Of a DNA stretch of 64,000 nucleotides, positions 63,697 through 64,000 are shown piece by piece. The notes below the pieces were generated by a model. That model was not told the DNA's origin, did no database searches, and saw nothing but the letters and a program-made list of their open reading frames with translations. The stretch's first letter is position 1. Each line of letters opens with the position of its first letter. Position numbers and translations under genes: made by a program. The stretch comes from Mesorhizobium sp. M1B.F.Ca.ET.045.04.1.1 (GTDB lineage Bacteria > Pseudomonadota > Alphaproteobacteria > Rhizobiales > Rhizobiaceae): contig NZ_CP034448.1 in the NCBI RefSeq assembly GCF_003952465.1, positions 6,363,001 through 6,427,000 of the forward strand. The letters run 5' to 3'.

Positions 63697-64000
63697 TCAG
63701 GCGCGCTTTGCCTTGTCCTTCGCGGCCTGCACGGCGGCCTGGGCGGCGGCCAGCCTGGCGATCGGCACGCGGTAGGGCGAGCACGACACATAGTCGAGGC
63801 CGACCTCCTCGCAAAAGCGGATCGAGGCCGGGTCGCCGCCATGTTCACCGCAGATGCCGAGCTTGATCCCGGGCCGCGTCGCCTTGCCCTTTTCCGCCGC
63901 GATCCGCACCAGCTCGCCGACGCCGTCGACATCGAGCGAAACGAACGGATCCTGCTCGATGATGCCCTTCTGCCGGTAGGTCTCGAGGAAGGAGGCGGCG
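63697..64000 (-). CDS. ppdK: pyruvate, phosphate dikinase, C-terminal part
   Basis: The last about 100 residues of PPDK; the frame runs off the right edge. GIKLGICGEHGGDPASIRFC contains the catalytic Cys of the pyruvate/PEP domain and GLDYVSCSPYRVPIARLAAA is the closing family motif. The enzyme interconverts pyruvate and phosphoenolpyruvate with ATP and phosphate. Upstream residues (FLETYRQKGIIEQDPFVSLD) also fit. The protein ends in a Lys/Ala-rich tail. Confidence 0.95.
   Translation of the reverse strand, partial: AASFLETYRQKGIIEQDPFVSLDVDGVGELVRIAAEKGKATRPGIKLGICGEHGGDPASIRFCEEVGLDYVSCSPYRVPIARLAAAQAAVQAAKDKAKRA

Overview
The window reads as chromosome of a GC-rich alphaproteobacterium of the Rhizobiales, most probably Mesorhizobium or a close relative. 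The reasons are the glgP-glgB-glgC-glgA-pgm gene order, a frcBCA fructose importer with a divergent ROK regulator, a fused cysNC, copies of a RIME1-like rhizobial palindromic element, and many start codons preceded by GGAGG-type sites. No rRNA, tRNA, insertion sequence, prophage or CRISPR array was found.

Layout. 1-259: 3' end of a TadG-like gene. 267-14860 (minus strand): glycogen metabolism in transcription order glgP, glgB, glgC, glgA, pgm, then glgX and a GH13 alpha-glucosidase; a winged-helix nucleotidyltransferase/HEPN-like gene pair sits between pgm and glgX. 15006-20857: fructose-type ABC importer frcBCA, divergent from a ROK regulator, an RbsD/FucU-type protein and a PfkB kinase. 21146-26092: DegT/WecE aminotransferase and sulfate activation (cysD, cysNC, cysQ). 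26528-31457: O-antigen ligase, NDP-sugar 4-ketoreductase, phosphoglycosyl transferase and membrane 4,6-dehydratase, resembling the QuiNAc priming set of rhizobial O-antigen. 32149-40229 (plus strand): an AT-richer sugar island with nucleotidyltransferase, epimerases, polyprenyl-phosphate glycosyltransferase, methyltransferase, SMR-like flippase and a YfhO-like membrane protein broken by two frameshifts. 40238-55482 (minus strand): a tightly packed polysaccharide operon manB-manC-gmd-rmd-wzm-wzt-two FkbM methyltransferases-three glycosyltransferases. 55912-64000: bioY, an MBL-fold hydrolase, a DUF1499 protein, acyl-CoA synthetase, two small proteins, a polysaccharide deacetylase, a GT9 transferase and the 3' end of ppdK.

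How they fit together. The first 20 kb handles fructose uptake and glycogen turnover. The 26-55 kb stretch looks like one surface-polysaccharide factory: a QuiNAc-type primer, GDP-mannose to GDP-D-rhamnose precursors, chain synthesis by multi-domain GT4 enzymes, a methyltransferase with a repeat-containing coiled coil that could cap and measure the chain, export by Wzm/Wzt, and ligation by the WaaL-like protein. The plus-strand island probably adds a further lipid-linked sugar decoration.

Three apparent frameshifts (one in glgB, two in the YfhO-like gene) are each explained by one missing base in a short homopolymer, so sequencing error is a serious alternative to real gene decay. No single wholly new system is claimed. 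The most interesting leads are the coiled-coil FkbM protein, the GtrB/SMR/YfhO module, the His-rich insert in the membrane dehydratase, the MNT/HEPN-like pair, and the tandem RIME palindromes before glgB.
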